Origin: Anammoximicrobium sp032229885
Lineage (GTDB): Bacteria; Planctomycetota; Planctomycetia; Pirellulales; Pirellulaceae
Assembly (NCBI GenBank): GCA_032229885.1
Contig: JAVYAJ010000138.1
Location: 1-15,100, forward strand
Direction: 5' to 3'
DNA: 15,100 nt
In this document: piece by piece, positions 6,601 to 14,223 of the stretch
How positions within the stretch are numbered: position 1 is the first letter of the stretch
How the letters are laid out: each line of letters begins with the position of its first letter
Program-made: the position numbers and the translations under genes
The notes under the pieces: model-generated
Seen by the model: the letters and a program-made list of their open reading frames with translations, nothing else
The model's database searches: none
What the model was told of the DNA's origin: nothing

Positions 6601-9600
6601 CGCGATGGCGATTGGCACTGCCGGCGATTGGCCCAACGTGACCCGCGTGACGATCGATGCCGCCACCTGTCTCCACGGAGCCGCCGTGGAAATAGGCTAC
6701 GGCAGACTGGCGACGGACTTCACGCCTCAGGCCGACATCGTGTGGATGACGAGCGGCTTTCAGATCGACACCGGCGCCACGTTGACCCTGCTGCCGGGCA
6801 CGATCTTTAAGGGCGGACTGCCGACGGTTCTGGGGACTCTCACCGCGCTGGGAACCGCCGCGCAGCCGATCATCTTCACCAGCCTGGGCGACGACACGGC
6901 GGGCGGCGACACCAATGCGGACGGCGCGGCGAGCCATCCCAGCGATTATTCGAGCGGCGCCTTGCGGTTTTACGGGGCGGACGCCAGCGCCAGCGTGCTG
7001 GAGCATGTGCAGCTGCGTTACGGCGGCACGGTCGCCAATCCGCCCTGGAGCCCGGCCGCCGCGTCGGTCGAGATCGAGAGTTCGGCGCCGACCTTGTCCC
7101 ATGTGATCATCGACCGTGCGGAGAACCGGGGCCTGCACCTGAAGAGTGGCGCGGGTCCGGCGGTGAGCGATTTGACGGTCCGTTTCTGCCGCGACGACGG
7201 CATCTACATCGAGGACGACGCGGGGGCGCTGAACCTGAACGGAGCGTGGATCAGCTGGGTGGAGGATTGGCCGGTGTACCTGGAGAGCACGTCGCACTGG
7301 TGGCGCGTCGCCGGACTGCAGATCGACGCGGCCACGTGTCCCCGCGGCAATGCGGCCTATGTCGCCCCCGGCACGCTGGCCGCCGATTTCAGCCCGCAAC
7401 CCGGCATGGTCTGGCAGACCGGGGCCGTCACTGTCGCGCCGGGGGCCACGCTCACGCTGCAACCGGGGACGATTCTCAAAGGCGCGGGCCTGACGATCCA
7501 CGGGTGGCTGGAAGCCCACGGCACGGCCGCGCGGCCGATCGTGCTGACGGTGCCCGAAGACGACACGATCGGCGGCGACACCAACGCGGACGGCGGTGCG
7601 AGCTTGCCGGCTGCGGGCGACCGGAACTCGATCCTCATCCACGGTGGCGGAGCGAAGGAATCGACGCTGGACCACCTCGAACTCCGCTACGGCGGCGTCT
7701 CGGTCAACGGCGGGGGAAAGGCGACGGCCGAGCATACCGAGGTCCGGTTCGGCGGCGTTTCCTTCACCCTGTCCCAGAACTTCAACGCCGCCTTCCTGGC
7801 TAACGGCGGCCAGCTGACGGTGAAGAACAGCCTGGTGCAGACGGCGAACGGCATCGGGCTAGCCGTGTTGGCGGGAGGAGAGTTGGCGGCGGAAAACGTG
7901 CTGGTGACCAACAGCAGTTGCGCAAACGTGTTCGCTAATGGCGCCGACAGCCAGGTGGCCTTGACGAACAACACCCTGGACGGCGGCGACTATGGCGTCA
8001 GCCTGGACAACGGCGCCCATCTGGCGCGGCTGGTGAACAACATCATCAGCCACCACGCCCTGGCCGGCGTGGCCCTGGCCCACGGCGCGTCGGCCAGCAA
8101 CGAGATACGCGCCAACGATGTCTACAATCCCGGCGCGGTCTTCGGCAACTATGCGAATCTGCAGGACTATACCGGGATCGCGGGAAACATCTCGGTCGAG
8201 CCGGGCTTTGTCGATCGCGCTGGCGGCGACTTCCGTTTGGCGGCCGCCTCGCCCTGCATCGACGCAGCCGACGGCGACGCGGCGCCCGAATGGGACCGCA
8301 CGGGCTTGCCGCGATTCGACGATTTGGGACTGCCCAACACGGGGATCGGCGATCCGCCCTATGCGGACCTGGGTTCCGAGGAACGAGTCGAGGATTCGGC
8401 GTCCGCGATCGACCTGGTGGTGGTTCCCGGAACGATTTCCGGAGCCGCGGCCGCTTCTTTGGGCGAGACCATCACCGTTGCCTGGACGATCCGCAATCAA
8501 GGCACCGCTCCAGCTATGGGACCTTGGCACGACAAGGTCTTTCTCGCTCCGCTGCCGATGGCCGTGCGGGCAGGTGCGCTGGCCGGCGAGTTCGTGACCC
8601 CGGCGGGAGTCGTCCTGCAACCGGGCGAAGAGCTGCCCGTGTCGGTGCAGGTCACGGTCCCGGCGGCGACGATCGGCCAGCACTACTGGCAAGTGCAGAC
8701 CAACGTCCGGCAGGAAGTGTTCGAGGGCCAAAACCGCGAAAACAACCTGGCTTGCTCCGACACGGGCATCGCCGTCACGATGCCGCTGGCCCAAATTGGG
8801 ACGCCCGTGCCAGGTTCGCTGGCCGCGGGCGGCGATGCCCGGTACTACGCGGCGCCCGTGGCGGGCTTGGACGAGTTGCTGATCGCGCTCGATGACGCAA
8901 ACGATCAAGGGGCGAATGAACTGTACGTCGGCCTGGACCGGATTCCGACGCGCACCGAACACGACGCCGGCAGCGGACACCGTGCGGGGGCCGACCAGCG
9001 GGTGCAGATCGTGGCGGCGGGCTACGCTTATGCCTATGTCCTGGTCTACGGCCGGGACGTGCCGGACGCACCCGGCGAGTTCACCCTGACGGTCGCGCTG
9101 CCGGAGTTCAAAGTCCATCAGTTGGCGCCCAATTCTGGCGGCAACGCCGGCGACGTGACGGTGTTGATTGCCGGCGAGGGTCTTCCTGGCGAAGGCGGCC
9201 GGGCCTACCTGACCAACGCGGCCGGCGCGACCATCGAGGCTTGGCCCGTGCGTCCCGTGGATGGAGCCAGCCTGTATGCGGCGTTCGACCTTCGCGGCGC
9301 GGCGGCGGGCTGGTACGACGTGGTGGTTGAGAAGCCGGACGGCGCAACGGCCGTCAAGTCGAAGGCGCTGGAGGTCCGCGCCGGCGGCGGCGCCCGTCTG
9401 GAGACCCGCCTGATCGCGCCGTCGGTCCTGCGCAGCGGCGGGTTTTTCCAGTTGACCATCGAGTACGCCAACACGGGCGACGTGGATATGCCTGCGCCGG
9501 TGCTCGCGCTGTCGGGGCCGCCGGGTCTGGCGTACAGTTTGAGCGCCGATTTGGCCGAGCCGCTTGCGAGCGTCGAGTTCGTGGGCTACAGCGCCAGCGG

Positions 9601-9772
9601 CCCGGCGGGCGTGCTGCAACCGGGGGATCGGGAACATATCACCTTGTTCTCCTCCGCCAGCGTTTGGCAGGGCTCCTACGGCTTTTCACTCGGCGCCCAT
9701 GTCGCCGAGGCGGACACCCCGCAGCCGATCGACTGGGACGCGCTGCGGGCGGAGGCCGCCAGCCGTTCGTGA
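3647..9772 (+). CDS. Fragment 3: FG-GAP repeats 13-21, Ig-like, beta-helix, CARDB, PPC-like, IPT/TIG
   Basis: The largest fragment, about 2,041 codons from the ATG at 3647; similarity begins slightly earlier, near 3626, and the true start belongs to fragment 1. Order of modules: nine FG-GAP units (residues 1-425); three SbsA-type Ig-like domains of about 112 residues, each ending in LDxxGNxLDQDxDxxPGE-xDDxYTAxF-like sequence (430-765); a right-handed beta-helix built of three modules that each open with GATLTLxPGTIxK...LGTAAQPIxFTS..DDTxGGDTNADG and close with FRLAAASPCIDAADGD (765-1580); a CARDB domain (1586-1713); a PPC-like domain (1713-1820); an IPT/TIG-like domain beginning LAPNSGGNAGDVTVLIAGEG (1820-1910); and a second CARDB-like domain ending QPIDWDALRAEA. 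It stops at TGA 9770 after an apparent frameshift. No catalytic residues are recognised; the likely role is extracellular binding or structure. Confidence 0.75.
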   Translation: MVLADVNGDGATDALLGDESHAEVHVFLGGSDGRLRKHANYRPGVWVMGVAVADADGDGIADLLMANANATVTTLPGLGDGTFARTVDYAIGETPQSVALADLDGDGILDLVVGKSQYDYTVSVLPGLGNGKFGGSIDWSVGAAPTVVAAADLDGDGNQDLVTANREQRTFSVLLGHGDNTFSAPAAYDVAGAPADLVVADLNGDLVPDVVIVSNYENASTAAVSPASIFLGRGDGTFGVEARYPIGSGLTAVAVADVNGDQIPDLAVTSQGSDQLVLLAGYGDGTFWRQAAYDAGADPKALAAGDLNGDQWPDFAVSHKSGLSILLGRADGTFAPGVTYDVANSNVAVADVTGDGRLDVLAAGYGQFMVLPGAGDGTLGTPASYRLSAGILHDLALGDLNGDQALDVVAAATGYFFGDVSVSLHTGPWHVSHRAGAAPVNTVRIEFPRSMDASSFQLPGGVASFTGPQGAVGVTGFQWLNRTTLELGFAPQTKAGAYELVPAAGVRDAWGQPIDLDGDGSGGEAVDDQYHATFGVAAPRVLAHAVTDELTGPVAALRLTFSTAMDPTSFLPADVVSFVGPGGPIAVSGYQWLGPQTLEIGFPPQTAAGSYRLTLGAQVLDAGGNPLDQDQDWLPGETVDDQYTAGFVIRGPRVVGHTPASPTAGPVAAVQLRFDQPMNHASFDLASDIVSFTGPGGAVAATGSSWLDSQTLEIRFAARSAAGQYQLVLGPQVLDAEGNALDQDRDGQPGETLDDRYTASFRISSYVSGTIAQNTIWSGFVAVRGAVTVAAGATLTVQPGTVVKFATSADGYTHGRLTVAGAIQVLGTAAQPVVFTSIRDDAAGGDSDGDGGANPPRAGDWDYLRLASADASSRLDYAEVRYAGGYPSAALMIADSAPRIAHVTVRHSAGPGVELTGTAAPEISYLTVAGTAGTAVRVWPGCAARLSHVVVSGVLGTESTTPAYGVQTQGPTTIDDVQIREVRGYAMAIGTAGDWPNVTRVTIDAATCLHGAAVEIGYGRLATDFTPQADIVWMTSGFQIDTGATLTLLPGTIFKGGLPTVLGTLTALGTAAQPIIFTSLGDDTAGGDTNADGAASHPSDYSSGALRFYGADASASVLEHVQLRYGGTVANPPWSPAAASVEIESSAPTLSHVIIDRAENRGLHLKSGAGPAVSDLTVRFCRDDGIYIEDDAGALNLNGAWISWVEDWPVYLESTSHWWRVAGLQIDAATCPRGNAAYVAPGTLAADFSPQPGMVWQTGAVTVAPGATLTLQPGTILKGAGLTIHGWLEAHGTAARPIVLTVPEDDTIGGDTNADGGASLPAAGDRNSILIHGGGAKESTLDHLELRYGGVSVNGGGKATAEHTEVRFGGVSFTLSQNFNAAFLANGGQLTVKNSLVQTANGIGLAVLAGGELAAENVLVTNSSCANVFANGADSQVALTNNTLDGGDYGVSLDNGAHLARLVNNIISHHALAGVALAHGASASNEIRANDVYNPGAVFGNYANLQDYTGIAGNISVEPGFVDRAGGDFRLAAASPCIDAADGDAAPEWDRTGLPRFDDLGLPNTGIGDPPYADLGSEERVEDSASAIDLVVVPGTISGAAAASLGETITVAWTIRNQGTAPAMGPWHDKVFLAPLPMAVRAGALAGEFVTPAGVVLQPGEELPVSVQVTVPAATIGQHYWQVQTNVRQEVFEGQNRENNLACSDTGIAVTMPLAQIGTPVPGSLAAGGDARYYAAPVAGLDELLIALDDANDQGANELYVGLDRIPTRTEHDAGSGHRAGADQRVQIVAAGYAYAYVLVYGRDVPDAPGEFTLTVALPEFKVHQLAPNSGGNAGDVTVLIAGEGLPGEGGRAYLTNAAGATIEAWPVRPVDGASLYAAFDLRGAAAGWYDVVVEKPDGATAVKSKALEVRAGGGARLETRLIAPSVLRSGGFFQLTIEYANTGDVDMPAPVLALSGPPGLAYSLSADLAEPLASVEFVGYSASGPAGVLQPGDREHITLFSSASVWQGSYGFSLGAHVAEADTPQPIDWDALRAEAASRS
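5935..8390 (+). other. Right-handed beta-helix region, three modules (within fragment 3)
   Basis: Three homologous modules start near 6004, 6760 and 7423 with a GATLT-x-x-PGT signature, a GTAxxPI/V-x-x-T strand and a Ca-binding-like GGD-NADG or GDSDGDG loop, followed by parallel beta-helix coils rich in V/I-x-N/D patterns. The last module runs into coils of the ENVLVTNSSCANVFANG type and the closing SPCIDAADGD signature found at the C-terminal end of many beta-helix proteins. Family knowledge associates this fold with polysaccharide binding or lyases and adhesins; no lyase active site was recognised. Confidence 0.6.
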
Positions 9773-11892
9773 CCGACGCGGATGAGTGGGACGCCTTGTG
9801 GGACGTGCTGGCCCACGCGCTGGGCGATGACTGGAGCGACGTTGTGGAACGGTTGGCGGAACGGGTTACGGCAGACGGCGTCGAAGCCGGCACGCTGCCG
9901 CTGGTGCAGGACCTGTTGGCGGACGAGTTGAGCCGGGCGATGAGCCGCGGCGGCGGTCTGCTGGACGACGCGGCGCTGTACATCGAGTCGACCGCTCCGA
10001 TTCCGGGCCTGGCGGGCGGCGTCATCGCGATGGATGTCATCTTCAGCAAGACGATCGACCGCGCGACGTTTGGCCCGGACGACGTGACGTTGACCGGTCC
10101 GGACGGCCAGCGGGTCGCGGGAGTGACGGTGGCCCGCCGCTCGGACCGCTTGTACCGCGTGTCTTTCCCCGCGCAGACCGCCGCAGGGACCTATGAATTG
10201 GCGATCGGCACGCAGATCGCCGACCTGGCAGGCCACGCGCTCGACGTGAACTGCGGCAGCGGAATCGCGGCCGAAGCGGACGCCAGCCACGTCGCCTGGT
10301 TCGCCCTGGGAACGGGAGCAGCGGGAAAGTCGCTGGCGAGCGCGCCGGGGTTGACCGGTATGCCGCTCCGGATCATCCGGCACGCGCCGCAGGACGACGT
10401 GGACGATCAGGGGCATCTCAAACCCAGCGTCTTCTCGCGGCCGGGCGTCGACAGCCTGATCGTGGAATTCAACCAGCCGATCGAACGTCAGACCTTCACC
10501 GCGGCGGATGTCGGGATTCGTGCATCCGACGCGGTCTTGTGGCAAAGGCCGGCCTCGATCGTGGCCCTGAGCGACACGGTCTACCAGATCAACGTCAAGA
10601 AGACGCTGCAGGGGCGGGGCGCCTACGAGGTCCGAGTCGGACCCGACATCACTCGTCGCGGCGGGATCGACGGACTCGCGATCGACATGCTGGACAGCGA
10701 CCTCGACGGCACTGGGGGCGAATGGTTCCAGGACGAGTACGAGTGGACGTTCCTGCTCGGCGACAACCAGGGCCCGTACGTCGTCGCCACGCACCCGCAA
10801 ACCAGTCCCTGGCCGGGCTCGCTGGTGAACCAGGTGCCGGCCGCCTATACGATTTACTTCAACGAGCCGCTGTCCGCCGATTCGGTCGCCACAGAGGATT
10901 TCCGGCTGCTCGGCCCTCAAGGTCTGTCGCTGACGCCCACCGGCGTGGGCTTGATCGGCCACGGGCAGGGGCCGGCCGCAGTGATCGGTCTGCAGACGAC
11001 GTTCACGATTCCGACTGACGCCCGCGACGGCGATTACACGCTGGTCGTGGGGCCGGGGATCACGGATGTGCCGTTCCTGAAGGCCAATCTCATGAACCAG
11101 GACCAGGACGAGACCAACGGCGAGCCGGAAGATGCTTACCGATTGACGTTTCACGTCGCCCGCGACGGGTTGATCGTGGACGTCACGGGCTTGGCGGACG
11201 CCGCCGGCGCGCCGTTCCATTGCGCCCTGCAACTGTGGGAGGTGATGGGAGCCCCGGATGCCATCCCGGGCGTCGAAGCGGCGGGCAACTTGCCCGACTA
11301 CCTGATCAGTGACGCGAATGCCGTGGCGAAGGTCAGCAGCAGCGGGGTGGGCGAGGCGCCTTCCCCGTTCGTCGCCAAGGACGGCCGCTTCCTGTTTTTG
11401 CAGGATCGTGCCGGCCAGGCGATTTCGGTGAGGGATCCGCGCGAGAAGGACCTGCAGGGGAACGAGACGCCGCGGCAAGTGTATCTGGTGGCGTTGGCGG
11501 TGAACGAGCACGGATTCGTCATCGAACCCGCCACGGTGACGACCACCAATCACGACGACGATCCCTTGTGGACGCGCGTGTACATGGTGAACGGCTGGGT
11601 TTGGAGTCAACCCCACGCCCCGCCGGACGTCGGACTGCCGGCGGGCGGACAGCAGTTGTGGGCGCGGCTGCGCCATCAAGTGATCTGGGGGCCGTACGAC
11701 GTGCCGGCGGACAACGCGCCGGTCACGGTCGGGCTGTACAATCCGGCGATCGCCGACCCGCAGTTCGGCATCCTGAGAGACCTGTGGAAAGCAGGCCGGT
11801 TTGCGGAATCCATCGGTGCGGAATGGCTCCCGCCGATCCCGGCCGAGGTCGTGCCGGCCAGCACGCTGCCGGACGAATACGACGACGTGTAA
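9757..11892 (+). CDS. Fragment 4: DEWDALW domain, three Ig-like domains, start of peptidase-like domain
   Basis: About 711 codons in frame 1. RQPFVTDADEWDALWDVLAHALGDDWSDVV continues the DWDALRAEA sequence at the end of fragment 3, so the two were one domain before a -1 shift in a C-rich run. Residues 68-195, 202-337 and 337-470 form three SbsA-like Ig domains (VIFSKTIDRATF, VEFNQPIERQTF and IYFNEPLSADSV strands, with DSDLDGTGGE and MNQDQDETNGEPED loops). Residues 470-600 (VDVTGLADAAGAPFHCALQLWE...) look like another beta-sandwich. The last 100 residues lead into the peptidase-like region and end at the in-frame TAA 11890-11892. A GTG at 9769 overlaps the upstream TGA (GTGA) with GGAGG upstream, so a reinitiation start cannot be excluded. 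Not recognised as an enzyme. Confidence 0.7.
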   Translation, partial: RQPFVTDADEWDALWDVLAHALGDDWSDVVERLAERVTADGVEAGTLPLVQDLLADELSRAMSRGGGLLDDAALYIESTAPIPGLAGGVIAMDVIFSKTIDRATFGPDDVTLTGPDGQRVAGVTVARRSDRLYRVSFPAQTAAGTYELAIGTQIADLAGHALDVNCGSGIAAEADASHVAWFALGTGAAGKSLASAPGLTGMPLRIIRHAPQDDVDDQGHLKPSVFSRPGVDSLIVEFNQPIERQTFTAADVGIRASDAVLWQRPASIVALSDTVYQINVKKTLQGRGAYEVRVGPDITRRGGIDGLAIDMLDSDLDGTGGEWFQDEYEWTFLLGDNQGPYVVATHPQTSPWPGSLVNQVPAAYTIYFNEPLSADSVATEDFRLLGPQGLSLTPTGVGLIGHGQGPAAVIGLQTTFTIPTDARDGDYTLVVGPGITDVPFLKANLMNQDQDETNGEPEDAYRLTFHVARDGLIVDVTGLADAAGAPFHCALQLWEVMGAPDAIPGVEAAGNLPDYLISDANAVAKVSSSGVGEAPSPFVAKDGRFLFLQDRAGQAISVRDPREKDLQGNETPRQVYLVALAVNEHGFVIEPATVTTTNHDDDPLWTRVYMVNGWVWSQPHAPPDVGLPAGGQQLWARLRHQVIWGPYDVPADNAPVTVGLYNPAIADPQFGILRDLWKAGRFAESIGAEWLPPIPAEVVPASTLPDEYDDV

Positions 11893-11895
11893 CAC

Positions 11896-14223
11896 GTGAT
11901 CGTGGTTCCGGAGGCACGACTGCAGGACCACGCGGCAGTGTTCCACGCCTTCGGTCACGCGATCCAAGCGCGGATCGGGGGTCAAACCATCCAACCGGTC
12001 ATTCACCAGCATGACCAGGCCGGCCTGATTCAGGAGACCTCGGCCAAGAGCGCCTTTGCCGAAGGCTGGGCCGACGCCTTTGCGCACCTCGTCGCCGGCG
12101 ACGGCGCCCGGATCTACGAGCGGAACGATTTCTGGATGGGCTTCGACGGCTACGGCTACACGAGCAATGCCGCCGCCGCGGATCGGGTGATCCAGGTCGC
12201 GTCGCTGACCGCCCGCTACGACGGCGTCAACGACGATTTCAATCTGGGGGATGTCGTGCGCGGCGGCGTGGCGAGCATTTTCTGGGACTTGGCCGATTCC
12301 GGCTACGGCGATGACGACCCGATCTATTGCCCGAATTCTTCCATCTCCGCCTTGGAGCAGGCCGCGGGCAGCGGCGCTACTTTGACGGCGTTCCACCCGG
12401 CCTACACGGATCTCGACGCCGCCTCGATCTTCATCGACCACGGCTTTCCCGCGGCCGACGACGGCTACGAGCCGAACGACCGGGCGGAGGACGCGGCCCG
12501 GTTGCCCGATCTGGTCAATCCGTACAAGGAACAGGGGCTGATCATGGCGGAGCCGGCGCCGGGCGCCGGCGACTGGTTCGTGATCCGCGTGCCGAGTTAC
12601 GACAAGCCGAGACCGCAGGGCAAGTACCCGCTGCGCGTGCGCGTCGGCTTCGACCCGCGGTACGGGGACCTGGACGTGGTGGTCAAACTGGCCGACGACG
12701 CCCAGGGCCGCCGCGCGGTGAGGGACGTCCGCCGCGGCGGCCGCAGCGCCGCCGTGCAACTGACGCTGGACTCGACCCAGGAATACGAAGTGCTGATCGG
12801 CGTCTTCGGCCACGGTGCGGCCGAGGCGGCCAAAGGCGGCGACTTCCACCCGAGCTACTCGCTGGAGATCGTTCCCGGCGTGCCCTCCGTGCCGTCCAAG
12901 CCGACCGTCCACGTCAACGTGCCGGTCGTCAACAGCTTCGATCCCAACGAAAAGGCCGGGCCGATGGGCGCCGGGACGGCCGCCTTCCTCGATCCGGCCG
13001 CGCTTGTGCCGTACACGGTCTACTTCGAGAACGATCCCGACCAGGCCACCGCGCCGGCCCAGAAGGTCACGATCACGGATCAATTGGACGCCGGCCTCGA
13101 CTGGTTGTCCTTCCGGTTCGGGCAGATCGCGTTCGGCGAGCGCGTCGTCGACGCATCCGGCTCGCCGACGTTCCACTTCGAGGCCGACACGACCGTCTCG
13201 TACGACGACCACCCCGTTCGCGTCGTCGCGGACTTCGATCCACAGACCGGGGTGGTCACCTGGCGGATCTCGTCCTACGACCCGCTGACCGGCCGGACGC
13301 CGCGCAGCCCGCTGGCCGGTTTCCTGCCCCCCAACGACGCGCAGCACCGCGGCGAGGGATTCGTGACGTACACGATTCGGCCGCAGGCCGGCCTGGCGAC
13401 CGGCGTCGAGATCCGCAATGAAGCCTCGATCGTGTTCGACATCAATCCGGCCATCGTAACCAACGAGACGGTCCATACGATCGACGCCGCCGCGCCCCGC
13501 AGCCGAGTGGCCGACCTGCCGTCCCAACTCAACGCGACTTCAATTCCGGTGACTTGGTCCGGGGATGACGAGAACGGGGCCGGCTCGGGGATCGCTGGCT
13601 ACGACGTGTACGTCTCGACCGACGGCGGCCCCTACGAGCGCTGGCTGGCGAACACGGCGGCGACGAGCGGGCCGTACCCGGGCTTGCCGGGGCACGAGTA
13701 CGCCTTCTACAGCGTCGCCACCGATTTGGTGGGACATACCGAGGCCGCTCCCGCGCAGCCCGACGCCGTAACCAGGCTGGTGGCCAACCCCTGGCACAAC
13801 TACGCCAACCCGTTCGATGTGGACGGGATCAACGGCGTCCAACCGCTGGACGTGCTGATCCTGATCAACTACCTCAACGGGCACCTCAACGACCCCGCCT
13901 TGCCGGCCCCACCCGCCGCGCCGCCGCCGTACTACGACGTCAGCGACGACGGCAGTCTGACCGCCTTGGACGTGCTGATGGTGATCAACTACATCAACGG
14001 CCATCCGGCGGCGTCAGGCGAACGCGAAGGGCCGGCGGCGGGTGACCGCGACCGGTCGGAGCCGTCCCGACGGTGGACACAACCATACGACCTGGTCATC
14101 GGCGCCGCCGACGAAGATCGTCCCTCCGGCGTCGCGGATCTCGAGTCGCTGTTCAACCCCAGGGGCCTTGCCTTCGCGTCGCTCCGATCCAGCGGACGAA
14201 CACCAGGGCGATGGCCAAGATGA
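11896..14223 (+). CDS. Fragment 5: degenerate metallopeptidase-like domain, PPC, DPNEK domain, Fn3-like, dockerin
   Basis: In the same frame as fragment 4, separated from it only by the TAA; the GTG at 11896 is the first possible restart. VFHAFGHAIQ (residues 15-24) aligns with the HEFGH zinc motif of gluzincin-type metallopeptidases but has Ala instead of the catalytic Glu; AEGWADAF (55-62) would supply the third zinc ligand. Residues 191-330 begin YEPNDRAEDA, a pre-peptidase C-terminal (PPC) domain. Residues 348-533 start FDPNEKAGPMG and contain YTVYFENDPDQATAPAQKV and LDWLSFRFGQIAFG, a DUF11-like bacterial domain. Residues 533-630 resemble fibronectin type III (SGIAGYDVYVSTDGGPYERW). Residues 634-706 are a dockerin type I pair, DVDGINGVQPLDVLILINYLN and DVSDDGSLTALDVLMVINYIN. 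The last about 18 residues (after LFNPRG) read antisense to a foreign gene, so the original C-terminus is lost or altered. Confidence 0.75.
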   Translation: MIVVPEARLQDHAAVFHAFGHAIQARIGGQTIQPVIHQHDQAGLIQETSAKSAFAEGWADAFAHLVAGDGARIYERNDFWMGFDGYGYTSNAAAADRVIQVASLTARYDGVNDDFNLGDVVRGGVASIFWDLADSGYGDDDPIYCPNSSISALEQAAGSGATLTAFHPAYTDLDAASIFIDHGFPAADDGYEPNDRAEDAARLPDLVNPYKEQGLIMAEPAPGAGDWFVIRVPSYDKPRPQGKYPLRVRVGFDPRYGDLDVVVKLADDAQGRRAVRDVRRGGRSAAVQLTLDSTQEYEVLIGVFGHGAAEAAKGGDFHPSYSLEIVPGVPSVPSKPTVHVNVPVVNSFDPNEKAGPMGAGTAAFLDPAALVPYTVYFENDPDQATAPAQKVTITDQLDAGLDWLSFRFGQIAFGERVVDASGSPTFHFEADTTVSYDDHPVRVVADFDPQTGVVTWRISSYDPLTGRTPRSPLAGFLPPNDAQHRGEGFVTYTIRPQAGLATGVEIRNEASIVFDINPAIVTNETVHTIDAAAPRSRVADLPSQLNATSIPVTWSGDDENGAGSGIAGYDVYVSTDGGPYERWLANTAATSGPYPGLPGHEYAFYSVATDLVGHTEAAPAQPDAVTRLVANPWHNYANPFDVDGINGVQPLDVLILINYLNGHLNDPALPAPPAAPPPYYDVSDDGSLTALDVLMVINYINGHPAASGEREGPAAGDRDRSEPSRRWTQPYDLVIGAADEDRPSGVADLESLFNPRGLAFASLRSSGRTPGRWPR
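13795..14010 (+). other. Dockerin type I domain (within fragment 5)
   Basis: Two F-hand-like calcium loops, each followed by an LDVL..INY.NGH helix, separated by a Pro/Ala linker (PALPAPPAAPPPYY). The second loop (DVSDDGSLTALD) is canonical. The first reads DVDGINGVQPLD, with Ile and Asn where Asp and Gly are normal at positions 5 and 6, so calcium binding there may be weakened. Planctomycete giant proteins commonly end in such a domain; partner cohesins have not been seen in this window. Confidence 0.8.

Larger units (their letters stand above)
1573..14223 (+). pseudogene. Giant LEPR / FG-GAP / beta-helix / dockerin surface protein gene, disrupted
   Basis: I read the successive frames as one ancestral gene. 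Domain modules continue directly across each break: an FG-GAP unit is split at about 3345; LLG-stop-GDGTF continues in the same frame across the TAA at 3531; FG-GAP units resume in a new frame after an inserted palindrome; a DWDALRAEA/VTDADEWDALW domain is split at about 9757; and a peptidase-like domain runs in one frame through the TAA at 11890. The N-terminus carries the LEPR motif of planctomycete exported proteins and the C-terminus a dockerin, so both ends of a typical giant secreted protein are present with nothing between that looks like a gene boundary. The 3' end after about 14170 is foreign. The product would have been an extracellular multidomain adhesin or structural protein of about 4,200 residues. 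Alternatives are assembly errors at the indels, or a cluster of separate genes; the split domains argue against the latter. Confidence 0.7.

Noticed and set aside
3531..11892. Programmed stop-codon readthrough or programmed frameshifting as a regulatory device in the giant gene
   Set aside because: The breaks are of mixed type (two TAA, two indels, one palindrome insertion), with no slippery heptamer plus downstream structure recognised and no selenocysteine context for TAA; decay is simpler.
9676..13527. Long minus-strand open frame of about 1,280 codons, and similar long minus-strand frames at 2446-3318, 3593-5278, 5825-7735 and 7859-9637
   Set aside because: They are antisense to well-supported domains, have Arg/Gly/Val-rich low-information sequence and no recognisable domain. 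High third-position GC in the plus-strand genes leaves such frames open by chance.
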